From: Acidobacteriota bacterium
GTDB taxonomy: Bacteria; Acidobacteriota; Vicinamibacteria; Vicinamibacterales; 2-12-FULL-66-21
Direction of reading: 5' to 3'
DNA length: 63,343 nt
NCBI GenBank assembly: GCA_003222675.1
Contig: QHWT01000086.1
Span: 1 to 63,343 of the forward strand
Shown here: in pieces, positions 1 to 8,671 of the stretch
Position numbering within the stretch: position 1 is the first letter of the stretch
Layout: each line of letters starts with the position of its first letter
The notes under the pieces: model-generated
Seen by the model: the letters and a program-made list of their open reading frames with translations, nothing else
The model's database searches: none
Told to the model about the DNA's origin: nothing
Program-made: the position numbers and the translations under genes

Positions 1-473
1 GACACGTCGTCAACGAGCCCGACAAAATCACGGCGAAACTCGCGCCTCTGCAGTTCTATCAGCTGGCGCTTGCCGCGCCGAAACCCCCGGCCGGCAGCTT
101 CGATCGCGCCGCCGCCGCACGGGGCGACGAGCTCTTCAGCGGCAAGGCCAAATGCAACGTGTGCCATGTCGAACCGATCTTCACCGAGCCGGGATGGAAC
201 CTGCACACGCCAGAGCAAATCGGCCTCGATTCGTTCCAAGCCGATCGCGCGCCCGACCACGGCTACCGCACGTCGCCGCTGGCCGGCATCTGGACGCACG
301 TGAACGAGTCACGTAAGGCCGCCGGCCTGGAGCCGGTGAGGCAGGGCGGGTTCTTCCACGACGGCCGGTTCCCCACGCTCATGGACGTGATGAATCACTA
401 CGACAGGCTGTTCCACCTCGGACTAACGGATCAGGAGAAGCGGGATCTGATCGAATACGTGAAGTCGCTCTGA
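1..473 (+). CDS. C-terminal part of a di-haem cytochrome c peroxidase-like protein (partial)
   Basis: The gene enters from outside the window; the reading frame starts at base 3 and is open to a TGA at 471-473. The visible part carries a CNVCH haem c attachment motif (Cys-Xaa-Xaa-Cys-His, about residues 51-55 of the visible protein) followed by the typical end of bacterial cytochrome c peroxidase/MauG-type proteins, with an FHDGRF motif and a closing helix ending in EYVKSL. Such proteins are periplasmic and pass electrons through covalently bound haem. The N-terminus, including any first haem site, is not visible, so peroxidase activity cannot be judged. A strong hairpin follows 20 bases after the stop. 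Confidence 0.8.
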   Translation, partial: HVVNEPDKITAKLAPLQFYQLALAAPKPPAGSFDRAAAARGDELFSGKAKCNVCHVEPIFTEPGWNLHTPEQIGLDSFQADRAPDHGYRTSPLAGIWTHVNESRKAAGLEPVRQGGFFHDGRFPTLMDVMNHYDRLFHLGLTDQEKRDLIEYVKSL

Positions 474-492
474 TTGAACAGCCCGGCTGTGG

Positions 493-523
493 CCCGCCTT
501 CGCCGCTTTACGGCGACGGCGGG
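493..523. terminator. Stem-loop between cytochrome gene and tRNA-Ser, possible bidirectional terminator
   Basis: Two 13-base arms (493-505 and 511-523) are complementary except for one mismatch and enclose the loop CTTTA. The hairpin lies between convergent genes, 20 bases after the cytochrome stop and 30 bases beyond the 3' end of the tRNA. No U-run follows on either side, so a classical intrinsic terminator is not proven. Its core resembles the hairpin at 15631-15663, so it may be a copy of a dispersed palindromic repeat. Confidence 0.5.
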
Positions 524-553
524 ACAGCCTTGCGCGCGATGATGAGGGAAGGC

Positions 554-643
554 TGGCGGAGAGAGAGGGATTCGAACCCCCGGTACCCTTCCGGGTACAG
601 TGGTTTTCAAGACCACCGCCATCGACCACTCGGCCATCTCTCC
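554..643 (-). tRNA. tRNA-Ser (anticodon UGA), with encoded CCA
   Basis: The minus strand folds as a complete class II tRNA: acceptor GGAGAGA pairs with TCTCTCC, discriminator G is followed by an encoded CCA (554-556), the anticodon loop reads CTTGAAA (anticodon TGA), a long variable arm built on GTACCC/GGGTAC is present, and the T-loop reads GTTCGAATC. The long variable arm and anticodon identify it as serine tRNA decoding UCA. Its first 28 bases recur, with one mismatch, at 61208-61235. Confidence 0.97.
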
Positions 644-705
644 GTCTGCTCATTCTATCCGGTGCGGCATGGCACTGAGCCATTCCTTCGCGAGCCGGAA
701 CTGCG

Positions 706-1452
706 ATGTCTGACGTCGAGTCCTGGCTCGCCGCGCTCGAAGAGCGTCATCTCGCCAATCTCACCAGGTCTGAGCTGACGCGCGCGCTGCGCGCGCTGTC
801 ATCCTGCTACGTCGAGCGCCGCGACCGTCTCGCGCAGGGCGCCGCACTCGAAGGCGCGGGCAAACGCGCCGCGTTCGCGCTGTTCTACGGTCCTCTTCAC
901 TTTCTGACCGTCTCACACGTCGTGCGCGCGCTCGGTGCGCAGGAGAGGACGCTGCGGGAGATCGTGGATCTGGGGTGTGGCACGGGGGCCGCGGGCGCCG
1001 CGTGGTCGCTGGCGTGCAACCGTCCGCCCTCGATCGCGGCAATCGATCGCAGCGCCTGGGCGGTGCAGGAGGCGAACTGGACCTATCGCCATTTCGCATT
1101 ACGGGGACGAGCGGCGACCGGCGATATCACGCGCATGCCGTTGCGCGTGGATCAGCGCTCCGGAATCCTGCTCGCTTACGCCGTCAACGAACTGTCGCGA
1201 GAAGGACGCGCCGTCCTGCTCGAGCAAATCATCGACCGCGCGCGCGCCGGCGCCGCCGTGCTGATTGTCGAGCCGATCGCACGACGCGGCGTGGATTGGT
1301 GGGACGAGTGGCGCAGCGGGTTGATCTCTGAAGGCGCCCGGACGGACGAATGGCGCTTTTCCACACCGGTGCCGCCGCTCCTGCGCAGCATCGCGAAGGG
1401 GGCGGGGCTCGATCCGCGCGAGCTGACGGCTCGAACTATCTCGAAGATCTGA
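706..1452 (+). CDS. Class I SAM-dependent methyltransferase
   Basis: A 248-residue protein with the SAM-binding glycine motif DLGCGTG at about residues 88-94, an acidic motif II (AAIDRS, about 109-114) and an LLAYAVNEL segment in the motif IV position, a pattern typical of Rossmann-fold methyltransferases. The N-terminal third is helical and has no recognised substrate domain. The spacing and the AYAVNEL segment recall Rsm22-type enzymes, but the resemblance is weak and the substrate is unknown. The ATG at 706 is the first start in frame. The gene stands alone, divergent from the tRNA and convergent with the CLC gene. Confidence 0.75.
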   Translation: MSDVESWLAALEERHLANLTRSELTRALRALSSCYVERRDRLAQGAALEGAGKRAAFALFYGPLHFLTVSHVVRALGAQERTLREIVDLGCGTGAAGAAWSLACNRPPSIAAIDRSAWAVQEANWTYRHFALRGRAATGDITRMPLRVDQRSGILLAYAVNELSREGRAVLLEQIIDRARAGAAVLIVEPIARRGVDWWDEWRSGLISEGARTDEWRFSTPVPPLLRSIAKGAGLDPRELTARTISKI

Positions 1453-1477
1453 GGACGGTCTACCCGAGCCCGGCGCG

Positions 1478-1618
1478 CTATACGCTGAGAATCTCGTCGA
1501 GTCCGATCACGACCGGCAGATAGGTATAGTTGCCAATCGATCGCAGCGCCACATCGAGACTTTGATCTGGATAGAGCGTCGGCATGGGCGTCGCGAGCTG
1601 GGGCCAACCTCCGGAATG
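1478..1618 (-). pseudogene. Partial CBS domain remnant, in frame behind the CLC stop codon
   Basis: Past the TGA that ends the CLC gene, the same frame stays open for 46 codons to a TAG at 1478-1480. The translation contains PMPTLYPDQSLDVALRSI followed by YLPVV and IGLDEIL, the same order of motifs as the second CBS domain of the CLC protein (YPDEPLRLIVHRM, FPVV, IALDDLL). It therefore looks like a shortened third CBS unit, separated from the channel gene by a stop codon. It could be the eroded end of a tandem duplicate or a readthrough extension. Confidence 0.5.
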
Positions 1619-3475
1619 TCACTGGCTTGGCGGATCCTCCGGCTCTATCGGCCCGCCTGCCGTGCCGGCGGCGGTCTCTCTGAAGGCAAACGGAAACGCA
1701 AAGCGCACGCTGAGCACGCGCTCGCGCCGGCGCTCCGCTTCGAGGTTGAGCGCGCGCGCCTTCAACAGGTCGTCCAGCGCGATCATGCCGATCACCGTCG
1801 GCACCCGTCCACGCTCGACGACGGGGAAGCGCGTCAAGCCGGTCTCGGCCATACGATGCACGATGAGGCGAAGCGGCTCGTCCGGATACGCCACCGTCGG
1901 CGTGACGCGCACGATAGCCGTAATCTGTGCCGTCGCGTCTCCAGGCGCGCCGTCGACCAACCGCTGAAGATCCACACGCGTGACCACGCCCATCAGCTGC
2001 TGGTTCTCGTCGACGATCGGATACAAGCGCTGCGGACCCTTCGCGGGATCGATATGCAGCGATTTCACCAGCGTATCAAACGGCGCACCCGCGGGAAGCG
2101 CCACGATGTTCGATCGCATGACTTCACGTGCGAACAGGATCTCGAGGGGATCGACCGCGTACTCGCGGCTCAGATGAAATCCGCGTCGCGCCACCTTCTC
2201 AGTGAGGATCGATCGCCGCAAGAGCAGCACCGTGCAGGCGTGTGCGATCGTGACGGCGACCAGCAGCGGCAGGAGCATGTTGACGTCATGCGTGAGCTCG
2301 AGCGCGAAGATGATGCCGGTGAACGGCGACCGCATCGTCCCGCCGAGAATCGCGCCCATGCTGACCAGCGGCCAGAAACCGGCGCCTTCGTACGGCAGCA
2401 CCGTCGCCTCGATGCCGCCCAGCGCGCCCCCCATCATGAGGAGCGGCGCCAGCACGCCGCCCGACGTGCCGGATCCAAGCGACACGGACCAGATGATGGA
2501 CTTCACGATCAGGATCCCGACGATCACGTGTCCAGTAACGTCCCCCTGAACGAGCGCGCCGATGGTGTCGTAGCCGACGCCGAGCGCCTGCGGAAAGACG
2601 TACCCACCCAGACCGATGACCAGGCCACCGATCGCGGGCCACCACATCCAGTGAATCGGTAAGCGCTGGAACGAGTCCTCCGCCGCATAGACGGCAAGCG
2701 TCAGAAGCGCTGACAGTCCGCCGGCGAGGAGTCCTGCGATGAGGCACCCGGCCAGCCCCTGCGGGCCGATGAACACCGGATGCGGCGTCACGGGAAAGAG
2801 CGGCCCGAGTCCGATGATGTAGCGTCGCGCCGCGGCGGCCGTGGCGCTCGCGAGTGCCACGGGGATCATGCTTCGCGGCTTCCACTCGAAAAGCAGCAGT
2901 TCAACCGCGAGCAGCACGGCAGCGACCGGCGATGCAAACGTCGCTGACATGCCCGCCGCGGCGCCAGCCACGAGCAGCGTTTTGCGCTCGGCGCTGGTCA
3001 AATGGAAGAACTGCGCGATGAGCGATCCGACGGCGCCGCCGGTCATGATGATGGGGCCTTCGGCGCCGAACGGACCACCAGAGCCGATCGAGATCGCCGC
3101 CGACAGCGGCTTGAGGACGGCGACCTTGGGTTCGACGCGGCTGCCGTTGATCAGGATCGCTTCGATCGCTTCGGGGATGCCGTGCCCGCGAATGCGCTCG
3201 GAGCCGTAGCGCGCCATGAACCCGATCATCAGGGCGCCCGCGACCGGCACGAGGATGACGAATGGACCCAGCGTGTGATCGGCGGGCGACGCAAATGCGG
3301 TGCTCCAGCGCTGGAAGAAGAAGAGATTCGTGAACAGACCGATGAGTTTCAGCAGCGCCAGCGCGACATATGCGCTCACGATTCCGATGCCGACCGCGAT
3401 CACGCCAATCGTGATGACGCGGGTGCCCGTTGTGAAATCGCCGAGTCCCGACAGATCGTTCTCCCGATTATCCAT
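1619..3475 (-). CDS. CLC-family chloride channel/antiporter with C-terminal CBS pair
   Basis: A 618-residue membrane protein. The CLC signature is clear: GSGGPFGAEGPI contains the gating glutamate of the G(K/R)EGP motif with Ala in place of Arg/Lys, and GSGTSGGVLAPLLMMG is the second ion-filter loop. About ten hydrophobic helices precede a cytoplasmic pair of CBS domains (about residues 450-600), which bind adenine nucleotides in relatives and tune transport. The gene overlaps the 3' end of the MarR-type gene by 8 bases, so the two are probably co-transcribed, with MarR first. Whether it acts as a channel or a proton-coupled exchanger cannot be told. Confidence 0.93.
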   Translation of the reverse strand: MDNRENDLSGLGDFTTGTRVITIGVIAVGIGIVSAYVALALLKLIGLFTNLFFFQRWSTAFASPADHTLGPFVILVPVAGALMIGFMARYGSERIRGHGIPEAIEAILINGSRVEPKVAVLKPLSAAISIGSGGPFGAEGPIIMTGGAVGSLIAQFFHLTSAERKTLLVAGAAAGMSATFASPVAAVLLAVELLLFEWKPRSMIPVALASATAAAARRYIIGLGPLFPVTPHPVFIGPQGLAGCLIAGLLAGGLSALLTLAVYAAEDSFQRLPIHWMWWPAIGGLVIGLGGYVFPQALGVGYDTIGALVQGDVTGHVIVGILIVKSIIWSVSLGSGTSGGVLAPLLMMGGALGGIEATVLPYEGAGFWPLVSMGAILGGTMRSPFTGIIFALELTHDVNMLLPLLVAVTIAHACTVLLLRRSILTEKVARRGFHLSREYAVDPLEILFAREVMRSNIVALPAGAPFDTLVKSLHIDPAKGPQRLYPIVDENQQLMGVVTRVDLQRLVDGAPGDATAQITAIVRVTPTVAYPDEPLRLIVHRMAETGLTRFPVVERGRVPTVIGMIALDDLLKARALNLEAERRRERVLSVRFAFPFAFRETAAGTAGGPIEPEDPPSQ

Positions 3476-3983
3476 TTCGTGGCGTCCTCCGCCCTCGCCG
3501 CCTGGCTTCGTCGAAAAACATCACCGCGTCGTGATCGTTGACAGCCATCGCGCTCGTGAGCGCGTCGAGCGACGCGGCGAGCGCCCGGCGGCCTGACGCG
3601 GGCAGCCGCTCGATCCCGTGAATCAGCCGCTGCTGCGGGAGATTCGGCGCCCTCCGAATCAGCTTGCGACCGTGAGGAGACAGCCGGAGTTCGACGCGGC
3701 GCGCATCGGTCTCGTCCGACCCTCGGATCACGAGCCCGCGTTCCACCAGGCGGGCCACGACGGCCGAAACCGAGCTCTGGTGCGTATGCGTGCGCGCGGC
3801 CAGCTCGTTGACCGACCAGCATGGTGACTCCGCCAGCTTCTGAAGGACGAACAGCTGTGCGCCCGTCAGGCCGAGGTGCTTCTCCGCCCAGCGCGAGGAT
3901 TCGTGCAGCGCCTGGACGATGCGGCGCACCGCGTCGAGCACGACGCGCGTGTCGGGCGATCCGGTAGATGTATGGGAGCCCAT
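3468..3983 (-). CDS. MarR-family transcriptional regulator
   Basis: About 171 residues with a MarR winged helix: LTGAQLFVLQKLAE, then a helix-turn-helix with SVNELAARTHTHQSSVSAVV and a wing RGSDETDARRVELRLSPHG. The DxRR motif in the wing is the family signature. The frame is open to 4115, but the ATG at 3983 is preferred because homology starts soon after it. The gene overlaps the CLC start, suggesting an operon, and lies divergent from the DctA-like transporter. A perfect inverted repeat covers the start codon, which suggests autoregulation. The ligand is unknown. Confidence 0.88.
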   Translation of the reverse strand: MGSHTSTGSPDTRVVLDAVRRIVQALHESSRWAEKHLGLTGAQLFVLQKLAESPCWSVNELAARTHTHQSSVSAVVARLVERGLVIRGSDETDARRVELRLSPHGRKLIRRAPNLPQQRLIHGIERLPASGRRALAASLDALTSAMAVNDHDAVMFFDEARRRGRRTPRNG

Positions 3984-4017
3984 ACATAAGTTTATCGGCC
4001 GCGCGTATCTCATACAA
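3969..4017 (-). promoter_or_regulatory. Promoter and palindromic operator of the marR-clc operon
   Basis: Minus strand: -35 TTGTAT (4012-4017), 17-base spacer, -10 TAAACT (3989-3994), then a perfect inverted repeat TGTATGGG-AG-CCCATACA on the plus strand (3969-3986) covering the expected transcription start and the ATG at 3983. An 8-bp dyad at this place fits self-repression by the MarR dimer. The -10 box lies only 5 bases before the ATG, so the mRNA would be leaderless or nearly so, unless translation starts further in. Site prediction is by eye. Confidence 0.55.
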
Positions 4018-4065
4018 GTGGCACGCGCGGCTGTCCTCCCGCGGGTTTCGAGTAGAATCGCCCGG

Positions 4066-5340
4066 ATGGCCGAGACCACCTCAGCGGTCCCGACGCGATC
4101 CGCGCTCACCCTCACTCAGCAGATTTTCCTCGGTCTTGCAGTCGGAATCATCGTCGGCTGGTTCGTGAGCGAGTACCACCCGACCTGGGCGCCGTACTTC
4201 CGGCCATTCAGCCAGCTATTCCTGCGGTTGATCAAAATGATCATCGCGCCGCTGATCTTTGCGACGCTGGTGACCGGGATTGCGGGTGCGGGACACGTCA
4301 AAGTCGTGGGTCGCATGGGACTCCGCGCACTGATCTACTTCGAGGTGATCACGACACTAGCGCTGGTCATCGGCCTTCTGGCGGTCAACGTGATGAGACC
4401 AGGAGTCGGGGTGAGCCTCCCGCAGGTTCGGTCCGATATCGTCGCCGCGCCGCAGACGTGGGATCAGATTCTGCTGCACGTCGTGCCCGAATCCGTCATC
4501 GACGCGATGGCGAAGGGGGACGTGCTGCAGATTGTGGTGTTCAGCATTCTCTTCGCGATTGCGCTCGGGATGATCGGTGAGCGAGGGCGTTCCGTAGTCG
4601 CATGGTGCGAGGCGGTTGCGGAGACGATGTTCAAGTTCACGAACATCGTGATGCACTACGCGCCGATCGGCGTCGGCGCGGCAATCGCATATACGGTGGG
4701 CCACGCCGGCCTGGGTGTGCTCTGGAATCTCGCCTGGCTGATCGCGACTCTCTACGTCGCGCTGACCGTCTTTGCGCTCGGCGTCCTCGTCCCCGTCGCG
4801 TTGATGTTCGGTGTTCCGATTCGCAAGTTCGTGCAGGCGGTGAAGGAACCGGCAGTCATCGCGTTCTCGACGACTTCGAGCGAGGCGGCATTGCCGCGCG
4901 CCATGGAGGTGATCGAGCGGCTCGGCGTTCCGAGACGAATCGTCGCATTCGTGCTGCCGCTCGGGTATAGCTTCAACCTGGATGGCACGACGCTGTATCT
5001 TTCGCTGGCGTCGATCTTCGTCGCGCAAGCGGCGGGTATCCACCTCTCGGTCGGGCAGCAGATCACCATGCTGCTCACCCTGATGCTGACGAGCAAAGGC
5101 GTCGCTGGCGTTCCGCGTGCATCGCTGGTCATTCTGGCAGGCACGCTCGCGACTTACGGCCTGCCACTCGAAGGCGTGACGCTGATTCTCGGCGTGGACG
5201 AGCTCATGGATATGGCGCGCACAATGGTCAACGTGATCGGCAACTGTCTCGCGACGGTCGTTGTTGCGAAATGGGAAGGGGAATTCGTCGAAGCTTCGGA
5301 TCGCGAACTGCAGCTCGCGTCGGCGCGCGGCGAAATCTGA
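4066..5340 (+). CDS. Dicarboxylate/amino acid:cation symporter (DAACS, DctA/GltP type)
   Basis: A 424-residue inner-membrane carrier. Family marks include the serine-rich re-entrant loop [20 protein letters not shown], the transmembrane motif [15 protein letters not shown] and, near the end, VVAKWEGE. The NLDGT motif and the serine loop form the substrate and cation site in GltPh/DctA relatives, so it should take up acidic amino acids or C4-dicarboxylates with H+ or Na+. The ATG at 4066 is chosen because upstream codons belong to the divergent regulatory region. The next transporter gene starts 4 bases after its stop, so the two are one operon. Confidence 0.93.
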   Translation: MAETTSAVPTRSALTLTQQIFLGLAVGIIVGWFVSEYHPTWAPYFRPFSQLFLRLIKMIIAPLIFATLVTGIAGAGHVKVVGRMGLRALIYFEVITTLALVIGLLAVNVMRPGVGVSLPQVRSDIVAAPQTWDQILLHVVPESVIDAMAKGDVLQIVVFSILFAIALGMIGERGRSVVAWCEAVAETMFKFTNIVMHYAPIGVGAAIAYTVGHAGLGVLWNLAWLIATLYVALTVFALGVLVPVALMFGVPIRKFVQAVKEPAVIAFSTTSSEAALPRAMEVIERLGVPRRIVAFVLPLGYSFNLDGTTLYLSLASIFVAQAAGIHLSVGQQITMLLTLMLTSKGVAGVPRASLVILAGTLATYGLPLEGVTLILGVDELMDMARTMVNVIGNCLATVVVAKWEGEFVEASDRELQLASARGEI

Positions 5341-5344
5341 TCGT

Positions 5345-7264
5345 ATGCACTACGGTATGACGGATCGGCAGCGACGCCGATTCAAAGTCTGGTTTTTCGA
5401 GGGTCTTCGCGAGGCCGCGCCTGGGGCCGCCGCAGGGTATCACCGGGCGCAGTGGTGGCAGGTCATGTGCCTGACGGGCGTCGATTATTTCTCGACGCTC
5501 GGTTATCAGCCCGGCATCGCATTCCTCGCGGCCGGTTTTCTCTCACCGGTTGCGACGTTCGTCCTCGTCCTGCTCACGTTGTTCGGCGCGCTGCCAATCT
5601 ACAGCCGCGTGGCCGAAGCGAGTCCCCATGGGCAAGGCAGCATTTCAATGCTCGAGGAACACCTTCCGCGCTGGAAGGGCAAGGCGTTTGTGCTGTGCCT
5701 CCTGGGCTTCGCTGCGACTGATTTCGTCATCACCATTACGCTGTCGGCCGCAGACGCGACTGCGCACATCGTAGGAAACCCGTTCTTCCCGCAGTCGCTC
5801 AACCACCCAGTGGTACTGACGCTGCTGCTGCTGGCAGGTCTCTGCGCGATCTTTCTGAAAGGTTTTGGCGAAGCAATCGGCCTGGCGGTAATCCTCGTCA
5901 TCATTTACCTCGCCTTGAACGTGGTTGTCATCGGCTACGCCTTGCTGCGCCTGCTGGACCATCCGGAGGCGTTTCCCGCGTGGCGCTCGACGCTCTACAC
6001 GCAGCACGGCAGCCCGATCATGATGATCGCGGTCGCGCTCCTGCTGTTCCCGAAGCTGGCGCTCGGCCTGTCAGGGTTCGAGACGGGCGTGGCAGTCATG
6101 CCGCTCGTTGAGGGAGATCCGAACGACGATCCTGCGCGCCCAGAGGGTCGCATCCGAAACACCAAGAAGTTACTCCGGACCGCCGCACTCATCATGAGCG
6201 TTCTCCTCATCGGGAGCGCGATCGCGACGACGCTGCTGATTCCGCCCGCCGAATTCAAGGACGGCGGTCAGGCCTCGGGGCGTGCCCTGGCGTTTCTCGC
6301 GCACAGCTACCTCGGAGAAGTGTTCGGCACCATCTACGACATCAGCACCATATCGATCCTCTGGTTTGCCGGCGCCTCGGCGATGGCGGGATTGTTGAAT
6401 CTCGTCCCCAGATACCTTCCGCGTTACGGCATGGCGCCGGAGTGGGCGAAGGCCACGCGGCCGCTCGTCCTGTTATTTGCCGGCATTACCTTCCTGATCA
6501 CCATATTGTTCGACGCGGACGTCGACGCGCAGGGAGGTGCCTACGCAACTGGCGTACTTGTCCTGATGACATCCGCCGCTGTCGCCGTCACGCTGCACGC
6601 GCGTCATCGTCGCGGCCACCAGGCCGCATACGGCTTCATCACACTCGTATTCATCTATACGACCATCCTGAACATTTTCGAGCGGCCGGAAGGTATCAAG
6701 ATCGCTTCGTGGTTCATCGCGACGATTATCTTCACGTCGCTGATTTCGCGCGTGCTGCGCTCGACGGAGCTGCGCATACATGGCGTGCAGCCCGATGCGG
6801 CTGCGTTACGATTCATTCGCGAAGCTGGCATCGCGCCGGTGCGCATCCTCGCGAACCGGCCGGACACGGGAGCGAAGGAAGAGTACGAGCACAAGCTTCG
6901 CGAGGCCATGGAATCACATCACCTGCCGCCGGAAGAGCCCATCCTGTTCCTGGAGGTTCGTCCTGGTGACGTGTCGGATTTCCGGGGAACGCTGCAGGTG
7001 ACGGGAGCAGACGTCGCGGGTCATCATGTGCTGCGCTGCACGAGCCCGGCGATTCCGAATGCAATCGCCGCGCTGCTGCTTTACATCCGGGATCAGACGG
7101 GCAAGATTCCACACGCCTATTTCGGTTGGACGGAGGGCAATCCGCTCGCATATCTGCTGAAGTTCTTGGCATTCGGCGAGGGGGACACCGCGCCCGTCAC
7201 GCGTGAAGTGCTGCGGCAGACGGAACCGAACCCGATGCGGCGGCCGCGCATACATGTCGGCTGA
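5345..7264 (+). CDS. APC-superfamily amino acid permease-like protein with soluble C-terminal domain
   Basis: About 640 residues: a cytoplasmic N-terminus, roughly 12 hydrophobic segments from [24 protein letters not shown] to about residue 470, then a hydrophilic tail of about 165 residues beginning near [13 protein letters not shown]. The membrane part resembles APC-type amino acid transporters. The tail has alternating strands and helices like a small regulatory domain, but I do not recognise it. The start at 5345, 4 bases after the symporter stop, indicates translational coupling; an alternative ATG is at 5357. The substrate is unknown. Confidence 0.8.
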   Translation: MHYGMTDRQRRRFKVWFFEGLREAAPGAAAGYHRAQWWQVMCLTGVDYFSTLGYQPGIAFLAAGFLSPVATFVLVLLTLFGALPIYSRVAEASPHGQGSISMLEEHLPRWKGKAFVLCLLGFAATDFVITITLSAADATAHIVGNPFFPQSLNHPVVLTLLLLAGLCAIFLKGFGEAIGLAVILVIIYLALNVVVIGYALLRLLDHPEAFPAWRSTLYTQHGSPIMMIAVALLLFPKLALGLSGFETGVAVMPLVEGDPNDDPARPEGRIRNTKKLLRTAALIMSVLLIGSAIATTLLIPPAEFKDGGQASGRALAFLAHSYLGEVFGTIYDISTISILWFAGASAMAGLLNLVPRYLPRYGMAPEWAKATRPLVLLFAGITFLITILFDADVDAQGGAYATGVLVLMTSAAVAVTLHARHRRGHQAAYGFITLVFIYTTILNIFERPEGIKIASWFIATIIFTSLISRVLRSTELRIHGVQPDAAALRFIREAGIAPVRILANRPDTGAKEEYEHKLREAMESHHLPPEEPILFLEVRPGDVSDFRGTLQVTGADVAGHHVLRCTSPAIPNAIAALLLYIRDQTGKIPHAYFGWTEGNPLAYLLKFLAFGEGDTAPVTREVLRQTEPNPMRRPRIHVG

Positions 7265-7339
7265 CGGCTGGCGGTTATCGCTTGACGGTCTTGTCAGTGG
7301 CATCCACTCGGACACAATCGGCCTCCGGCCTTCGTGATT

Positions 7340-8671
7340 TCACGCCGGTCGATCCTGCGGCCGATCGCTGGTTGCGGGCAGGAGGCTGACCGCCGCCTGC
7401 TCCACGCCGTGGCCCTTCACCGCCGTCACTTCGAGCTGCAGGCGCTCGTAGCGCACGTTGTCGCCGACGCGCGGCGGCCTGCCGAGGAGCGTCAGGATCA
7501 AACCGCTGACGCTGTCGACGTCCTCATGCGCGAGCTCGAGATCGAACATTTGACCGAGCTCGTCGAGGCGCAGCGTGCCCCTGACCCGCAACCGGCCCAG
7601 CGCGTCGCGACGTGGTTGGGACGGGCCGCCGGGACCTTCCTCGATCTCTCCGACGACCTCTTCGAACACGTCTTCGAGCGTGACGACGCCGGCAGTGCCG
7701 CCATGCTCGTCGATGACCACCGCGAGTTGGGCGCGCTCTTTCCGCATGGTCGAGAGGACCGCATCGAGCCGAGCCGTCTCCGGGACTACTGGTGAATGAC
7801 GGGCGCCCGCCGCTGAGACGCTCTGGTTGTTCAGCAGCAGCCGCAGCAAGTCCTTGATGTGGTACGTGCCGACGATGTGATCGAGATCTCCTTCGTAGAT
7901 GGGATATCGCGTATGCGGCGTTCGCCCGAGAATGCCGCGCAGCTCCTCGGGGCCGGCGCCGACGGGAATGCCGGAGATGCGGACGCGCGGCACCATGACC
8001 TCTCCCGCCGTCAGATCGCCAAACTCGAAGAGCTCCTGCAGCATTTGGCCCGCTTCGGCGCGCAGCGCGCCCTGTTCTTCCGACTCCTGCACGATCAGCT
8101 GCAGCTCCTCGGACGTGTAGTACTGGTCCGCATTCTGTGCCTGGCGATTCACGCCGAGCACTCTCAGCGTCGAGGTGCCCAAGGCGTTCAACGTGACGAC
8201 GAAGGGGTAGAGCAACGTTTCGATCCACAGCATCGGCGGTGTGATCCACAGGGACATGCGCTCGGCGGACTGCAATGCGACCGACTTTGGCACCATCTCG
8301 CCAACAACGATGTGGAAGTAGGTGAGGATCGCGACAGCGGCAATGCTCGCGAAGCCGTGCGCCGCGAGCCACTGCGCCCATGTCGTCTGGCCGATCGCGC
8401 CGAGGATCCAGCCCGCGAGCACGTGCTCGCCGTACATGCCGAGTCCCAGGCTCGCGACGGTGATGCCAATCTGCGCCGTCGCAATATAGCGATCCTGCTT
8501 CTGCGGATGGCGCAACACCGCCTGGACCATGCGCGCCATTCGATCGCCTTGTGCGGCGCGCGCATCGATGGCGGCGCGCGGCGCCCCGACGATCGCAAAC
8601 TCCGCCGCGACGAACAACGCGTTCGCCAGTATCAGAACGGTGATGATGACGATCGCGGTCAGCATACTCAT
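7340..8671 (-). CDS. CNNM/HlyC-CorC family protein (DUF21, CBS pair, CorC_HlyC)
   Basis: About 443 residues. Order of parts: an N-terminal DUF21 membrane domain with 3-4 helices (from LTAIVIITVLILANALFVAAEFA, including GEMVPKS), a CBS pair (GEVMVPRVRISGIP through VVTLEDVFEEVVGEI), and a C-terminal CorC/HlyC transporter-associated domain ending in LEVTAVKGHGVEQA. Related CorB/CorC/CNNM proteins take part in Mg2+ or other divalent cation efflux. The ATG at 8671 overlaps the TGA of the upstream gene in an ATGA, so it is translationally coupled to that paralogue. The older label hemolysin is probably misleading. Confidence 0.9.
   Translation of the reverse strand: MSMLTAIVIITVLILANALFVAAEFAIVGAPRAAIDARAAQGDRMARMVQAVLRHPQKQDRYIATAQIGITVASLGLGMYGEHVLAGWILGAIGQTTWAQWLAAHGFASIAAVAILTYFHIVVGEMVPKSVALQSAERMSLWITPPMLWIETLLYPFVVTLNALGTSTLRVLGVNRQAQNADQYYTSEELQLIVQESEEQGALRAEAGQMLQELFEFGDLTAGEVMVPRVRISGIPVGAGPEELRGILGRTPHTRYPIYEGDLDHIVGTYHIKDLLRLLLNNQSVSAAGARHSPVVPETARLDAVLSTMRKERAQLAVVIDEHGGTAGVVTLEDVFEEVVGEIEEGPGGPSQPRRDALGRLRVRGTLRLDELGQMFDLELAHEDVDSVSGLILTLLGRPPRVGDNVRYERLQLEVTAVKGHGVEQAAVSLLPATSDRPQDRPA

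Noticed and set aside
1562-2662. Long open frame on the plus strand opposite the CLC gene
   Set aside because: It is Arg/His/Asp-rich without hydrophobic pattern, a mirror of the high-GC minus-strand CLC codons.
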